From assembly GCA_903813345.2 (NCBI GenBank), contig CAIIXF020000004.1:16043513-16107512 (forward strand): 64,000 bases of DNA, given 5' to 3'. The translations under genes were made by a program, and so were the position numbers. The DNA is from Owenia fusiformis (Eukaryota > Annelida > Polychaeta > Sabellida > Oweniidae). Below the pieces are notes generated by a model, which saw only the letters and a program-made list of their open reading frames with translations, was not told the DNA's origin and ran no database searches. Shown here piece after piece: positions 24,901-38,878 of this stretch. Numbering within the stretch: position 1 is the stretch's first letter; every line of letters starts with the position of its first letter.

Positions 24901-27900
24901 TCTGATGGTATCCTGATAGAAAGTCAAGAGTAGAGAAGAAAATATTGAAAAATTCATCCATCCTTCCTATCTCATCCTACCCTATCCTTCCTATCTATCC
25001 TTCCTTCATATCTTTTCCTTTCTATCCTATCCTATCCTTTCTTCCTATTCTATTCTATCCTATCCTTCTTTCTTATTCTATCCTATCGTTCTTTCCTATT
25101 CTATCCTATCCTACCTTCCTATTTTATTTATCCATCTCTTTCTAGATGACTCAGCTTATTCTGGATGACTCGGCTTATTCTGGATGACTCGGCTAAAAAA
25201 AGTCTAGATCTGGAGTCTGAAATTGAACTTCGTTCAATTTCCAAAATCTAGTTATTATTCTAAGCAAGTTTTCTCAATAACCGTAAGGTTTTCAGTAAAA
25301 TCAGTCATTTGGTCAATTTAGGTCCAGAATCTAGTTCCTTGGAAATTGGGTCAAATTTTTATCTAGGTCAAAAGTCAAGAACTAGGTCAAATCCAGTACT
25401 TTGTCACTTTTTTCGATTTTCTCGGTCGTCCTTCAATATTTTCGATCCGAGTTTTTTTCATTGTGTTCCTTATAAAAAAGTAGGAAACCTAGGATCGATT
25501 TAGTTTTTTGATATCTCAAACCGATTTCGAGATATCAGTGTCCGAAAACGAGGTCCAAAAAAAAGTTCTCCGAATCAAATGTCCAGGATATTAATCTTAT
25601 AGGAAATTTTCTCAGGATTCCGAATCTGAAAACGAAATTTCGATCCGACTTCCGGTTCGGAAGTTATGGCGTTTTGAAAACTCAAAAATCGCTAAATTTG
25701 GTGCCCATGTTAAGTCAATGGGAAAAAATATTTTTTTGAAGTGAAAAATACGGAATAAAGACTGAGTTCAGCTTCATATAATCAAAGCCTTTAAAAGAAG
25801 GGGACCTCAAAAGCCATCTAGCTTTAAAATTTGTACACCGAAATGCCTAGGTCAAAATCTAGGTCAAATTCATAGGTTTTCCTTATTTTTGCGATTCTGA
25901 CACTACACTTTAATTATATTCTTCGAAATTGTGTATACATGTAGCCAAGAATATGCTAATAGTGTTAGCCTTTTGCCGTCAGAAAGTATTTTGACCCACT
26001 TTTGAGATATGGTGTCCGAAAAGTAGGTCAAAATAAAAAGTTCTCCAAATTTAACGTTTGAGTTATGAATTAAGAATAGAATCTTCTCAGAAATCCGAAT
26101 CTGCAAACCAAATTTTAATTCGACTTCCGGTTCCGAAGTTATGGCGTGTCCGAAAAGTAGCTCAAAATAAAAATTCGCCAAATTTAACGTATGAGTTATG
26201 AATTAGGAGTAGAATTTTGTCAGGAATCCGAATCTGCAAATCAAATTTCAATCCGACTTCCGGTTCGGAAGTTATGGCGTGTCCGAAAAGTAGATCAAAA
26301 TAAAAAATCTCCAAATTTAACGTATGAGTTATGAATTAGGTATAGAATTTTCTCAGGAATCCGGATCTGCAAACCAAATTTCGATCCGACTTCCGGTTCG
26401 GAAGTTATGGCATGTCAGAAAAGTAGGTCAAAATAAAAAATCTCCAAATTTAACGTATGAGTTATGAATTAGGGGTAGAATTTTGTCAGGAATCCGGAAC
26501 TGCAAACCAAATTTCGATCCAACTACCGGTTCGGAAGTTATGGCGTGTCCGAAAAGTAGGTCAAAATAAAAAATCTCCAAATTTAACGTATGAGTTATGA
26601 ATTAGAGGTAGAATTCGGTAAGGAATCCGGATCTGCAAACCAAATTTCGATCCGACTTCCGGTTCGGAAGTTATGGCGTGTCCGAAAAGTAGGTCAAAAT
26701 AAAAAATCTCCAAATTTAACGTATGTGTTATGAATTAGGGGTAGAATTTTGTCAGGAATCCGAATCTGCAAACCAAGTTATAGCGTTTTGAAATTTCGAG
26801 AAAAATCGATCTGATGGTATCCTGATAGAAAGTCAAGAGTAGAGAAGAAAATATTGAAAAATTCATCCATCCTTCCTATCTCATCCTATCCTATCCTTCC
26901 TATCTATCCTTTCTTCATATCTTTTCCTTCCTATCCTTCCTATCCTATCCTATCCTTTCTTCCTATTCTATTCTATCCTATCCTATCCTTCTTTCTTATT
27001 CTATCCTATCGTTCTTTCCTATTCTATCCTATCCTACCTTCCTTTTTTATTTATCCATCTCTTTCTAGATGACTCAGCTTATTCTGGATGACTCGGCTTA
27101 TTCTGGATGACTCGGCTAAAAAAAGTCTAGATCTGGAGTCTGAAATTGAACTTCGTTCAATTTTCAAAATCTAGTTATTAGACTCCAGATTGAAAATCTG
27201 GAGTCTATTGTTTTCGTCAGTTTTCTTATTATTATTCTTATTCTTATTATTCTAAGCAAGTTTTCTCAATAACCATAAGGTCTTCAGTAAAGTCAATCAT
27301 TTGGTCAATTTAGGTTCAGTATCTAGTTCCTCGGAAATTGGGTCAAATTTTTATCTAGGTCAAAGGTCAAGAACTAGGTCAAATCCAGTACTTTGTCACT
27401 TTTTTCGATTTTCTCGGTCGTTCTTCAATATTTTCGATCCGGGTTTTTTTCATTGTGTTCCTTATAAAAAAGTAGGAAATCTAGGGTCGATTTAGTTTTT
27501 TGATATCTCAAACCGATTTCGAGATATCAGTGTCCGAAAACGAGGTCCAAAAAAAAGTACTCCGAATCAAATGTCCAGGATATTCGTCTTATAGGAAATT
27601 CTCTCAGGATTCCGAATCTGAAAACGAAATTTCGATCCGATTTCCGATTCGGAAGTTATGGCGTTTTGAAAACTCAAAAATCGCTAAATTTGGTGCCCAT
27701 GTTAAGTCAATGGGAAAAAATATTTTTTTGAAGTGAAAAATACGGAATATAGACTGAGTTCAGCTTCATATAATCAAAGCCTTTAAAAGAAGGGGACCTC
27801 AAAAGCCATCTTGCTTCAAAATTTGGACACCGAAATGCCTAGGTCAAAATCTAGGTCAAATTCATAGGTTTTCCTTATTTTTTCGATTCTGACACTACAC

Positions 27901-30900
27901 TTTAATTATATTCTTCGAAATTGTGTATACATGTAGCCAAGAATATGCTAATAGTGTTAGCCTTTTGCCGTCAGAAAGTATTTTGACCCACTTTTGAGAT
28001 ATGGTGTCCGAAAAGTAGGTCAAAATAAAAAGTTCTCCAAATTTAATATCTGAGTTATGAATTAAGAGTAGAATTCTGTCAGGAATCCGAATCTGCAAAC
28101 CAAATTTCGATCCGACTTCCGGTTCGGAAGTTATGGCGTGTCCAAAAAGTAGGTCAAAATAAAAAATCTCCAAATTTAACGTATGAGTTATGAATTTGGG
28201 GTAGAATTTTGTCAGGAATCCGAATCTGCAAATCAAATTTCGATCCGACTTCCGGTTTGGAAGTTATGGCGTTTTGAAATTTCGAGAAAAATCGATCTGA
28301 TGGTATCCTGATAGAAAGTCAAGAGTAGAGAAGAAAATATTGAAAAATTCATCCATCCTTCCTATCTCATACTATCCTATCCTTCCTATCTACCCTTCCT
28401 TCATATCTTTTCCTTCCTATCCTTCCTATCCTATCCTTTCTTCCTATTCTATTCTATCCTATCCTTCTTTCTTATTCTATCCTATCGTTCTTTCCTATTC
28501 TATCCTATCCTACCTTCCTATTTTATTTATCCATCTCTTTCTAGATGACTCAGCTTATTCTGGATGACTCGGCTTATTCTGGATGACTCGGCTAAAAAAA
28601 GTCTAGATCTGGAGTCTGAAATTGAACTTCGTTCAATTTCCAAAATCTAGTTATTATTCTTATTATTATTCTAAACCAGTTTTCTCAATAACCATAAGGT
28701 TTTCAGTAAAGTCAGTCATTTGGTCAATTTAGGTCCAGAATCTAGTTCCTCGGAAATTGGGTCAAATTTTTATCTAGGTCAAAGGTCAAGAACTAGGTCA
28801 AATCCAGTACTTTGTCACTTTTTTCGATTTTCTCGGTCGTCCTTCAATATTTTCGATCCGGGTTTTTTTCATTGTGTTCCTTATAAAAAAGTAGGAAACC
28901 TAGGATCGATTTAGTTTTTTGATATCTCAAACCGATTTCGAGATATCAGTGTCCGAAAACGAGGTCCAAAAAAAGTTCTCCGAATCAAATGTCCAGGATA
29001 TTAGTCTTATAGGAAACTTTCTCAGAATTCCGAATCTGAAAACGAAATTTGGATCTGACTTCCGGTTCGGAAGTTATGGCGTTTTGAAAACTCAAAAATC
29101 GCTAAATTTGGTGCCCATGTTAAGTCAATGGGAAAAAATATTTTTTTGAAGTGAAAAATACGGAATATAGACTGAGTTCAGCTTCATATAATCAAAGCCT
29201 TTAAAAGAAGGGGACCTCAAAAGCCATCTAGCTTCACAATTTGGACACCGAAATGCCTAGGTCAAAATCTAGGTCAAATTCATAGGTTTTCCTTATTTTT
29301 TCGATTCTGACACTACACTTTAATTATATTCTTCGAAATTGTGTATACATGTAGCCAAGAATATGCTTATAGTGTTAGCCTTTTGCCGCCAGAAAGTATT
29401 TTGACCCACTTTTGAGATATGGTGTCCTAAAAGTAGGTCAAAATAAAAAGTTCTCCAAATTTGACGTTTGAGTTATGAATTAAGTATAGAATTTTCTCAG
29501 GAATCCGAATCTGCAAACCAAATTTCGATCCGACTTCCAGTTTGGAAGTTATGGCGTGTCCGAAAAGTAGGTCAAAATAAAAAATCTCCAAATTTAACGT
29601 ATGAGTTATGAATTAGGGGTAGAATTTTGTCAGGAATCCGAATCTGCAAACCAAATTTCTATCCGACTTCCGGTTCGGAAGTGATAGCGTTTTGAAATTT
29701 CAAGAAAAATCGATCTGATGGTATCCTGATAGAAAGTCAAGAGTAGAGAAGAAAATATTGAAAAATTCATCCATCCTTCCTATCTCATCCTACCCTATCC
29801 TTCCTATCTATCCTTCCTTCATATCTTTTCCTTCCTATCCTTCCTATCCTATCCTATCCTTTCTTCCTATTCTATTCTATCCTATCCTTCTTTCTTATTC
29901 TATCCTATCGTTCTTTCCTATTCTATCCTATCCTACCTTCCTATTTTATTTATCCATCTCTCTAGATGACTCAGCTTATTCTGGATGACTCGGCTTATTC
30001 TGGATGACTCGGCTAAAAAAAGTCTAGATCTGGAGTCTGAAATTGAACTTCGTTCAATTTCCAAAATCTAGTTATTATTAGACTCCAGATGAAATCTGGA
30101 GTCTATTGTTTTCGTCAGTTTTCTTATTATTAGACTCCAGATGAAATCTGGAGTCTATTGTTTTCGTCAGTTTTCTTATTCTTCTTCTTCTTCTTTTTCT
30201 AAACCAGTTTTCTCAATAACCATTAGGTCTTCAGTAAAGTCAATCATTTGGTCAATTTAGGTTCAGTATCTAGTTCCTCGGAAATTGGGTCAAATTTTTA
30301 TCTAGGTCAAAGGTCAAGAACTAGGTCAAATCCAGTACTTTGTCACTTTTTTCGATTTTCTCGGTCGTCCTTCAATATTTTTGATCCGGTTTTTTTTCAT
30401 TGTGTTCCTCATAAAAAAGTAGGAAATCTAGAGTCGATTTAGTTTTTTGATATCTCAAACCAATTTCGAGATATCAGTGTCCGAAAACGAGGTCCAAAAA
30501 AAAGTTCTCCGAATCAAATGTCTAGGATATTAGTCTTATAGCATATTTTCTCAGGATTCCGAATCTGAAAACCAAATTCGGATCGGACTTCCGGTTCGGA
30601 AGTTATGGCGTTTTGAAAGCTCAAAAATCTCTAAATTTGGTGCCCATGTAAAGTCAATGGGAAAAAAGATTTTTTTGAAGTGAAAAATACGAAATATAGA
30701 CTGAGTTCAGCTAAATATAATGAAAGCTTTTAAAAGAAAGGGACATCAAAAGCCATCTAGCTTCAAAATTTGGACACCAAAATGCCTAGGTCAAAATCTA
30801 GGTCAAATTCAAAGTTTTTCCTTATTTTTGCTATTCTGACACTACAGATTGATGATATTCTTCGAAATTTTGTATACATGTAGCCAAGAGTGCTCTAATA

Positions 30901-33900
30901 GTGTTAGCCTTTTGCCGTCAGAAAGTATTTTGCCCCACTTTTGAGATATGGTGTCCGAAAAGTAGGTCAAAATAAAAAATTCTCCAAATTTAACGTGTGA
31001 GTTATGAACTAAGTATAGAATTTTCTCAGGAATCCTAATCTGCAAACCAAATTTCGATCCGACTTCCAGTTCGGAAGTTATGGCGTTTTGAAAGCTCAAA
31101 AATCGCTAAATTTGGTGCCCCATGTTATGTCAATGGGAAAAAAGATTTTTTTGAAGTGTAAAATACGAGATATAGACTAAGTACAGCTTAAAATAATGAA
31201 AGCCTATGAAAGAAGGGAACCTCGAAGGCTACCTAACTTCAAAATTTGGACACCAAAATCCCTAGGTCAAAATCTAGGTCAAATTCATAGTTTATCTTTA
31301 TTTTTGCGATTCTGACACTACAGTTTAATTATATTCCTTGAAATTGTGTATACATGTAGCCAAGAGTGTGGTTATAGCGTTAGCCTTTTGCCGTCAGAAA
31401 GTATTTTGACCCACTTTTGAGATACGGTGTCCGAAAAGTAGGTCAAAATAAAAAGTTCTCCAAATGTAACGTTTGAGTTATGAATTAAGTATAGAATTTT
31501 CTCAGAAATCCGAATCTGTAAACCAAATTTCGATTCGACTTCCGGTTCTGAAGTTATGGCGTGTCCAAAAAGTAGGTCAAAATAAAAATTCGCCAAATTT
31601 AACGTAGGAGTTATGAATTAGGGGTAGAATTTTGTAAGGAATCCGAATCTGCAAATCAAATTTCGATCCGACTTCCGGTTCGGAAGTTATGGCGTTTTGA
31701 AATTTCAAGAAAAATCAATCTGATGGTATCCTGATAGAAAGTCAAGAGTAGAGAAGAAAATATTGAAAAATGCATCCACCCTTCCTTTCTGATCCTATCC
31801 TATCCTTCCTATCTACCCTTGCTTCGTATCCTCTCCTTCCTATCCTTCCTATTCTATCCCTTCTTCCTATTCTATTCCATCCTTCTTTCCTATTCTATCC
31901 TATCGTTCCTTCCTATTCTATCCTATCCTTCCTTCATTTTTCATCCATCCATCCATCCATCTTTTGCTGGATGACTTAGCTTATTTTGGATGACTGGGCT
32001 TATTCTTGATGACTCGGCTAAAAAAAGTCTAGATCTGGAGTCTGAAATTGAACTCGTTCAATTTCCAAAATCTAGTTATTATTCTTCTTCTTATTATTCT
32101 ATCCCAGTTTTCTCAATAACCATAAGGTCTTCAGTAAAGTCAATCATTTGGTCAATTTAGGTTCAGTATCTAGTTCTCTGGAAATTGGGTCAAATTTTTA
32201 TCTAGGTCAAAGGTCAAGATCTAGGTCAAATCCAGTACTTTGTCACTTTTTTCGATTTTCTCGGTCATCCTTCAATATTTTTGATCCGGGTTTTTTTCAT
32301 TGTGTTCCTTATAAAAAAGTAGGAAACCTAGGTTCGATTTAGTTTTTTGATATCTCAAACCGATTTCGAGATATCAGTGTCCGAAAACGAGGTCCAAAAA
32401 AAAGTTCTCCGAATCAAATGTCCAGGATATTAGTCTTATAGGAAATTTTCTCAGAATTCCGAATCTGAAAACGAAATTTCGATCCGACTTCCAGTTCGGA
32501 AGTTATGGCGTTTTGAAAACTCAAAAATCGCTAAATTTGGTGCCCATGTTAAGTCAATGGGAAAAAATATTTTTTTGAAGTGAAAAATACGGAATAAAGA
32601 CTGAGTTCAGCTTCATATAATCAAAGCCTTTAAAAGAAGGAGACCTCAAAAGCCATCTAGCTTCAAAATTTGGACACCGAAATGCCTAGGCCAAAATCTA
32701 GGTCAAATTCATAGGTTTTCCTTATTTTTTCGATTTTGACACTACACTTTAATTATATTCTTCGAAATTGTGTATACATGTAGCCAAGAATATGCTAATA
32801 GTGTTAGCCTTTTGCCGTCAGAAAGTATTTTGACCCACTTTTGAGATATGGTGTCCGAAAAGTAGGTCAAAATAAAAAGTTCTCCAAATTGAATAGATGA
32901 GTTATGAATTAAAGGTAGAATTCTGTCAGGAATCCGAATCTGCAAACCAAATGTCGATCCGACTTCCGGTTCGGAAGTTATGGCGTGTCCGAAAACTAGG
33001 TCAAAATCAAAAATCTCCAAATTTAACGTATGAGTTATGAATTAGGGGTAGAATTTTGTCAGGAATCCGAATCTGCAAATCAAATTTCGATCCGACTACC
33101 GGTTCGGAAGTGATAGCGTTTTGAAATTTCGAAAAAATCGATCTGATGGTATCCTGATAGAAAGTCAAGAGTAGAGAAGAAAATATTGAAAAATTCATCC
33201 ATCCTTCCTATCTCATCCTACCCTTTCCTTCCTATCTATCCTTCCTTCATATCTTTTCCTTCCTATCCTTCCTATCCTATCCTATCCTTTCTTCCTATTC
33301 TATTCTATCCTATCCTTCTTTCTTATTCTATCCTATCATTCTTTCCTATTCTATCCTATCCTACCTTCCTATTTTATTTATCCATCTCTTTCTAGATGAC
33401 TCAGCTTATTCTGGATGACTCGGCTTATTCTGGATGACTCGGCTAAAAAAAGTCTAGATCTGGAGTCTGAAATTGAACTTCGTTCAATTTCCAAAATCTA
33501 GTTATTATTTTTTTTCTTATTCTTCCTCCTTACAAGATTTCTCACCAACTAGAAGAACTTACTTTAAGCTGCTTACATGATCAACTAGGGAATGTATCTG
33601 GGATTATGGGAAATTAGGTCAAATTTTTATCTAGGTCAAAGGTCAAGAACTAGGTCAAATCCAGTACTTTGTCACTTTTTCCCATTATCTCGGTCGTCCT
33701 TCAATATTTTTGATCCTGGTTTTTTTCATTGTGTTCCTCATAAAAAAGTAGAAAACCTAGGGTCGATTTAGTTTTTTGGTATCTCAAACCGATTTCGTAA
33801 TCAGTGTCCGAAAACGAGGTCCAAAAAAAATGTCACCAATGTCCAGGATATCAGTCTTATAGGGAATTTTCTCAGGATTCCGAATCTGAAAACCAAATTT

Positions 33901-34269
33901 CGATCTGATTTCCGGTTCAGAAGTTATGGCGTTTTAAATTTCAAAAATCGCTAAATTTGGTGCCCCATGTTAATTCAATGGGAAAAAATATTTTTTTGAA
34001 GTGTAAAATACGAGATATAGACTAAGCACAGCTAAACATAATGGAAGCCCATAAAAGAAAGGGACCACAAGACCTTCTTTTCATAAAAATTTGGACACCA
34101 AAATGCCTAGGTCAAAATCTAGGTCAAATTCAAAGTTTTTCCTTAATTTTGCGATTCTGACACTACAGATTATTTATATTCTTCGAAAATTTGTATACAT
34201 GTAGCCAAGAGTGTGCTTATAGTGTTAGCCTTTTGCCGTCAGAAAGTATTTTGACCCACTTTTGAGATA

Positions 34270-34959
34270 AGCATACTCTTTGCTACCTGTATACAACATT
34301 TTAAAGCAAATCATTTAAATATAGTGTCAGAATCGCAAAAATAAGGGAAAACTATAAATTTGACCTAGATTTTGACCTAGGCATTTTGGTGTCCAAATTT
34401 TGGAGCTAAGTAGCCTTTGAGGTCCCCTTCTTTAATAGGCTTTCATTATATTAAGCTGTAAATTGAAAGAATGTTGTTGTGCTTATAGTGTTAGCCTTTT
34501 GCCGTCAGAAAGTATTTTGACCCACTTTTGAGATATGGTGTCCGAAAAGTAGGTCAAACTAAAAAATTCTCCAAATTTAACGTATGAGTTATGAATTAAG
34601 GGTAGAATTTTCTCAGAAATCCAAATCTGCAAACCAAATTTCAATCCGACTTTTGGTTTGGAATTTATGTCGTTTTGATAGCTCAAAAATCGCTAAATTT
34701 GGTGCCCCATGTTATGGCAATGGGAAAAAAGATTTTTTTGAAGTGTAAAATACAAGATATAGACTGAGTACAGCTTAATATAATGAAAGCCTATTAAAGA
34801 AGGGGACCTCAAAGGCTACTTAGCTCCAAAATTTGGACACCAAAATGCCTAGGTCAAAATCTAGGTCAAATTTATAGTTTTCCCTTATTTTTGCGATTCT
34901 GACACTATATTTAAATGATTTGCTTTAAAATGTTGTATACAGGTAGCAAAGAGTATGCT
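34270..34959. repeat. Perfect inverted repeat, 191-bp arms, inside the array
   Basis: Arm 34270-34460 is the exact reverse complement of 34769-34959 as read here, with a 308-bp spacer. The inverted arm interrupts the repeat body just after TTTTGAGATA, where all other units continue with TGGTGTCC. Confidence 0.88.
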
Positions 34960-37693
34960 GTTAGCGTTTTGCCGTCAGAAAGTATTTTGACCCACTTTTG
35001 AGATATGGTGTCCAAAAAGTAGGCCAAGGTAAAAAGTTTTCCAAATTTAACGTATGAGTTATGAATTAAGGGTAGAATTTTCTCAGAAATCTAGATCTGC
35101 AAACCAAATTTCGATCCGACTACTTGTTCTGAAGTTATGGCGTTTTGAGATCTCAAAAATCGCTAAATTTGGTGCCCTATGTTAAATCAATGGGACCGAA
35201 TAATTTTTTGATGTGTAAAAATACGAGATAAAGAATGAGTACAGCTAAACATAATGAAAGCCCATAGAAGAAGGGAACCTCAAAAGCTACTTTCCTTCAA
35301 AGTTTGGACACCAAAATACCTAGTTCAAAATCTAGGTCAAATTCATATTTTTTTTATTTTGCAATTCTGACACTACACTTCAATGATATTCTCCGAAATT
35401 TTGTATACCTGTAGCAAAGAGTGTGCTAATAATGTAACATTTTGCCGTCAATAAGTTTTTTGACCCACTTTTGAGATATGGTGTCCAAAATATAGGTCAA
35501 AATAAAAAAATCTCCAATTTTAAAGTATGAGTTATGAATTAGGGGTAGAATTTCCTCAGGAATCCGGATCTGAAATTAAAATTGCAATCCGACCCCCGGT
35601 TTAGATTCTACGCCATTTTGAAGTTTGAAATTCGCACTTGCCAGTATTCACGATGCAGATTGATCAAATATACTTTCAAAAATTCCTGCATACCCTACTT
35701 TACCTCTCTACCTACTCAGCTTTTTACTCAGTTACTTACTCAGCTACTTACTCAACTACTACTAAGGTACTTACTCAGCTAATTACTGATCTATCTAGGT
35801 CAAATAAATCTGGAGTCTTAAATTGAACTTGTTCAATTTCACAAATCTAGTTATTCTTCCTCTTCCTCCTTACAAGATTTCTCACCAACTAGAAGAGCTT
35901 ACTTTAAGCTGCTTACATGATCAATTAGGGAATGTATCTGGGATGATGGGAAATTAGGTCAAATTTTTATCTAGGTCAAAGGTCAAGAACTAGGTCAAAT
36001 CTTGCATTTTCAACATTCTTTCAATTATCTTCGTCGTTATTTATTGAAACAACTTTGTCTTTTTTTCATCATGTAGCTTAGAAACAGCTCTTTCAAAGAT
36101 ATGCCATCAGATTTTTAATTACTCGTACCGATTTTGAGATATGGCGTCCGGAAAGTAGGTCAGAACAAAAAGTTCTCCAAATTCAACATGTGAGCTATGA
36201 AATAAGTGTAGAATGATCTCAGGAACCTGAATCTGCAAACCAAATTTTGATCCGACATCTAGTACGGAAGTTATGGCGTTTTGACAGCTCAAAAATCGCT
36301 AAATTTGGTGCCCATGTTAAGTCAATGGGAAAAAAGATTTTTTTGAAGTGAAAAATACGAAATATAGACTGAGTTCAGCTAAATATAATGGAAGCTTTTA
36401 AAAGAAGGGGACCTCAAAAGGCATCTAGCTTAAAAATTTGGACACAAAAATGCCTAGGTCAAAATCTAGGTCAAATTCAAAGTTTTTCCTTATTTTTGCG
36501 ATTCTGACACTACACTTTAATTATATTCTTCGAAATTGTGTATACATGTAGCCAAGAGTGTGCTCATAGTGTTAGCCTTTTGCCGTCAGGAAGTATTTTG
36601 ACCCACTTTTGAGATATGGTGTCCCAAAAGTAGGTCAAAATAAAAAATTCTTCAAATTTAACTTATGAGTTATGAATTAGGGGTAGAATTTTATCAGGAA
36701 TCCGAATCTGCAAACCATATTTCGATCCCACTTCCGGTTCGGAAGTTATGGCGTGTCCAAAAAGTAGGTCAAAATAAAAAAATCTAAATTTAACGTATGA
36801 GTTATGAATTAGGGGTAGAATTTTGTCAGGAATCCGAATCTGCAAACCAAATTTCGATCTGACTACTTGTTCTGAAGTAATGGCGTTTTGAGATCTCAAA
36901 AATCGCTAAATTTGGTGCCCCATGTTAAATCAATGGGACTGAATAATTTTTTGAAGTGTAAAAATACGAGATAAAGAATGAGTACAGCTAAACATAATGA
37001 AAGCCCATAGAAGAAGGGGACCTCAAAAGCTACACTTTCCTTCAAAGTTTGGACACCAAAAATTCCTGCATACCCTACTTTACCTCTCTACCTACTCAGC
37101 TACTTATTTGACTACTTACTCAATTACTTAATTAGTTATTACTTACTTAGCAACTTACTCAGCTACTAACTCAGGTACTTACTCAGCTACTTACTCAGCT
37201 ACCTACTCAGCTTTTTACTCAGTTACTTACTCAGCTACTTACTCAACTACTACTAAGGTACTTACTCAGCTAATTACCGAGTTACTTACTCAGCTCTTTA
37301 CTGATCTATCTAGGTAAAATAAATCTGGAGTCTTAAATTGAACTTGTTCAATTTCACAAATCTAGTTATTATTTATTCTTCTCTGCACTTTTTCTCCTAC
37401 TTTTAACTAGATTTCAACTATCTACTATATGAACCTACTAGGGACCTAGGTTGAACTTACCGGGAAAGGAATTTTTATCTAGGTCAAGGTCAAAGGTCAA
37501 AATCTAAGTCAAATCAAAGTTTTTTCTAAGTTTCTCAGATTTCGTCCTCATACTTCATTATTTTTTGCGATGAATTAAAATGTAACTAGATATAAGCATT
37601 CCCTACAAATTACTCACTATATGTTCGCGTTAATTTTTTACCGTTTTTGAGATAATTGACGTCAAAAAACGGTAAAAATTGGTCATTTTTCAA

Positions 37694-38660
37694 CTTGCTT
37701 CAAATTGACCAATTTTTTTTTTAAAAATCATCTACAAGTTCTCAGGAACTCAAATCTGACCTTAGTTTTGACCTTTGACCTTTGGTTGACCTTCAGTGAC
37801 CTTCGAAAGGTCAAAAAAGTTGATTTTTCAAATTGATTTTCTGGATTCAAATTTAGGTACATTTGATCACAAAAAACCCACTGAGGTCTAAAAAAGTAAA
37901 ATTTGCAAGGTCAAAGGTCAAGGTCATCAAACTAAATCACAAACTGTGTTTTCTAAGTTTCTAAGTTTTGGTGACTACAAATCAATATTTTTTCATGAAA
38001 GTCAGGATATATATTCCTCTATAGGTTATACACATATTAGCAATTGACTATTTATTAAAATTGTGTACCAGTTTTGAGATATTAGAACTCAAAAACTGAA
38101 AAAAGGTCAAATTTCGAAACTTTTCAAGACTAAATTTCACCTTGCTTCAAATTGACCAAATGTTTTTTTAAAAATCATCTACAAGTTCTCAGGAACTCAA
38201 ATCTGACCTTAGTTTTGACCTTTGACCTTTGGTTGACCTTCAGTGACCTTCTAAAGGTCAAAAAAGTTGATTTTTTAAATTGATTTTCTGGATTCAAATT
38301 TAGGTATATTTGATCACAAAAGACCCACTGAGGTCTAAAAAAGTAAGACTTGCAAGGTCAAAGGTCAAGGTCATCAAACTTAATCACAAACTGTGTTTTC
38401 TAAGTTTCTAAGTTTTGGTGACTACAAATCAATATCTTTTCATGAAAGTCAGGATATATATTCCTCTATAGGTTCTACACATATTAGCAATTGACTATTT
38501 ATTAAAATTGGGTACCAGTTTTGAGATATTAGAACTCAAAAACCGAAAAAAGGTCTAATGTTGAAATTTTTCAAGGTCAAACTTCACATTGCTTCAAATT
38601 GACCAAACTTTTTTTTTAAAATCATCTACAAGATGCCTGGAGTTCATTGACCTTGTTTTT
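37694..38660. repeat. ~447-bp tandem repeat at the right end of the array
   Basis: CTTGCTTCAAATTGACC recurs at 37694, 38141 and (as ATTGCTTCAAATTGACC) 38588, with the intervening sequences about 95% alike. The units contain runs of TTGACCTTTGACCTTTGG. Confidence 0.85.
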
Positions 38661-38716
38661 AAGATTTGACCTTTGGCTGACCTTTAAATGTTCAAAAAAG
38701 CCTACGGGGCCTCCGT

Positions 38717-38753
38717 AAGATTGCTTGCAATCTTTATACGATTGCTTGCAATC
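38717..38753. repeat. Twin small palindromes at the array's right border
   Basis: AAGATTGCTTGCAATCTT (38717-38734) and GATTGCTTGCAATC (38740-38753) are self-complementary and adjacent to the array boundary, mirroring the GGAGGCCCC hairpin at the left border. Confidence 0.7.
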
Positions 38754-38878
38754 TTATACATCTAGTTTAGTTTTAATAATTCGGTATTATCTTTCATTTA
38801 TCTTGATTTTCCAGCAATTCAATATAATATAGGTCACTGTATCATTAGAGGTATAGATCAGCATACGATACTACTTAC

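Larger units (their letters stand above)
21540..38777. repeat. 17.2-kb repeat array inserted in a cupredoxin intron
   Basis: Block B has none of this: homology breaks after CTTTGCC (21539) and resumes at AATTCGGTATTATC (38778). The array consists of about ten units with spacing of roughly 1.4-2.3 kb; unit-start landmarks lie near 21931, 23864, 25269, 27259, 28680, 30207, 32107, 33535, 35874 and 37390. A unit runs: TTCTCAATAACC start, AGGTCAAAGGTCAAGAACTA block, several about 130-bp subrepeats around CGACTTCCGGTTCGGAAGTT, a CCTTCCTATCC pyrimidine tract, then GGATGACTCGGCT repeats. Left and right ends both carry a GGGGCCTCC hairpin or near-hairpin (21549-21573 and 38701-38719). Small ORFs recurring in every unit reflect repeat identity, not genes. 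Confidence 0.9.

Noticed and set aside
23906-32342. A conserved 64-residue frame repeated in most array units (about 23906, 25309, 27301, 28720, 30248, 32148)
   Set aside because: It has no ATG start, no domain, and differences between copies are as frequent at all codon positions as in the flanking non-coding repeat, so its openness is explained by repeat identity.
23474-33395. Pro/Ser/Ile/Leu-rich ORFs over CCTTCCTATCC tracts
   Set aside because: Pyrimidine microsatellites inside the array; low-complexity translation only.
21540-38777. CRISPR array or prokaryotic repeat system
   Set aside because: Repeat units are over a kilobase with no short regular spacer pattern, and the context is a eukaryotic intron.
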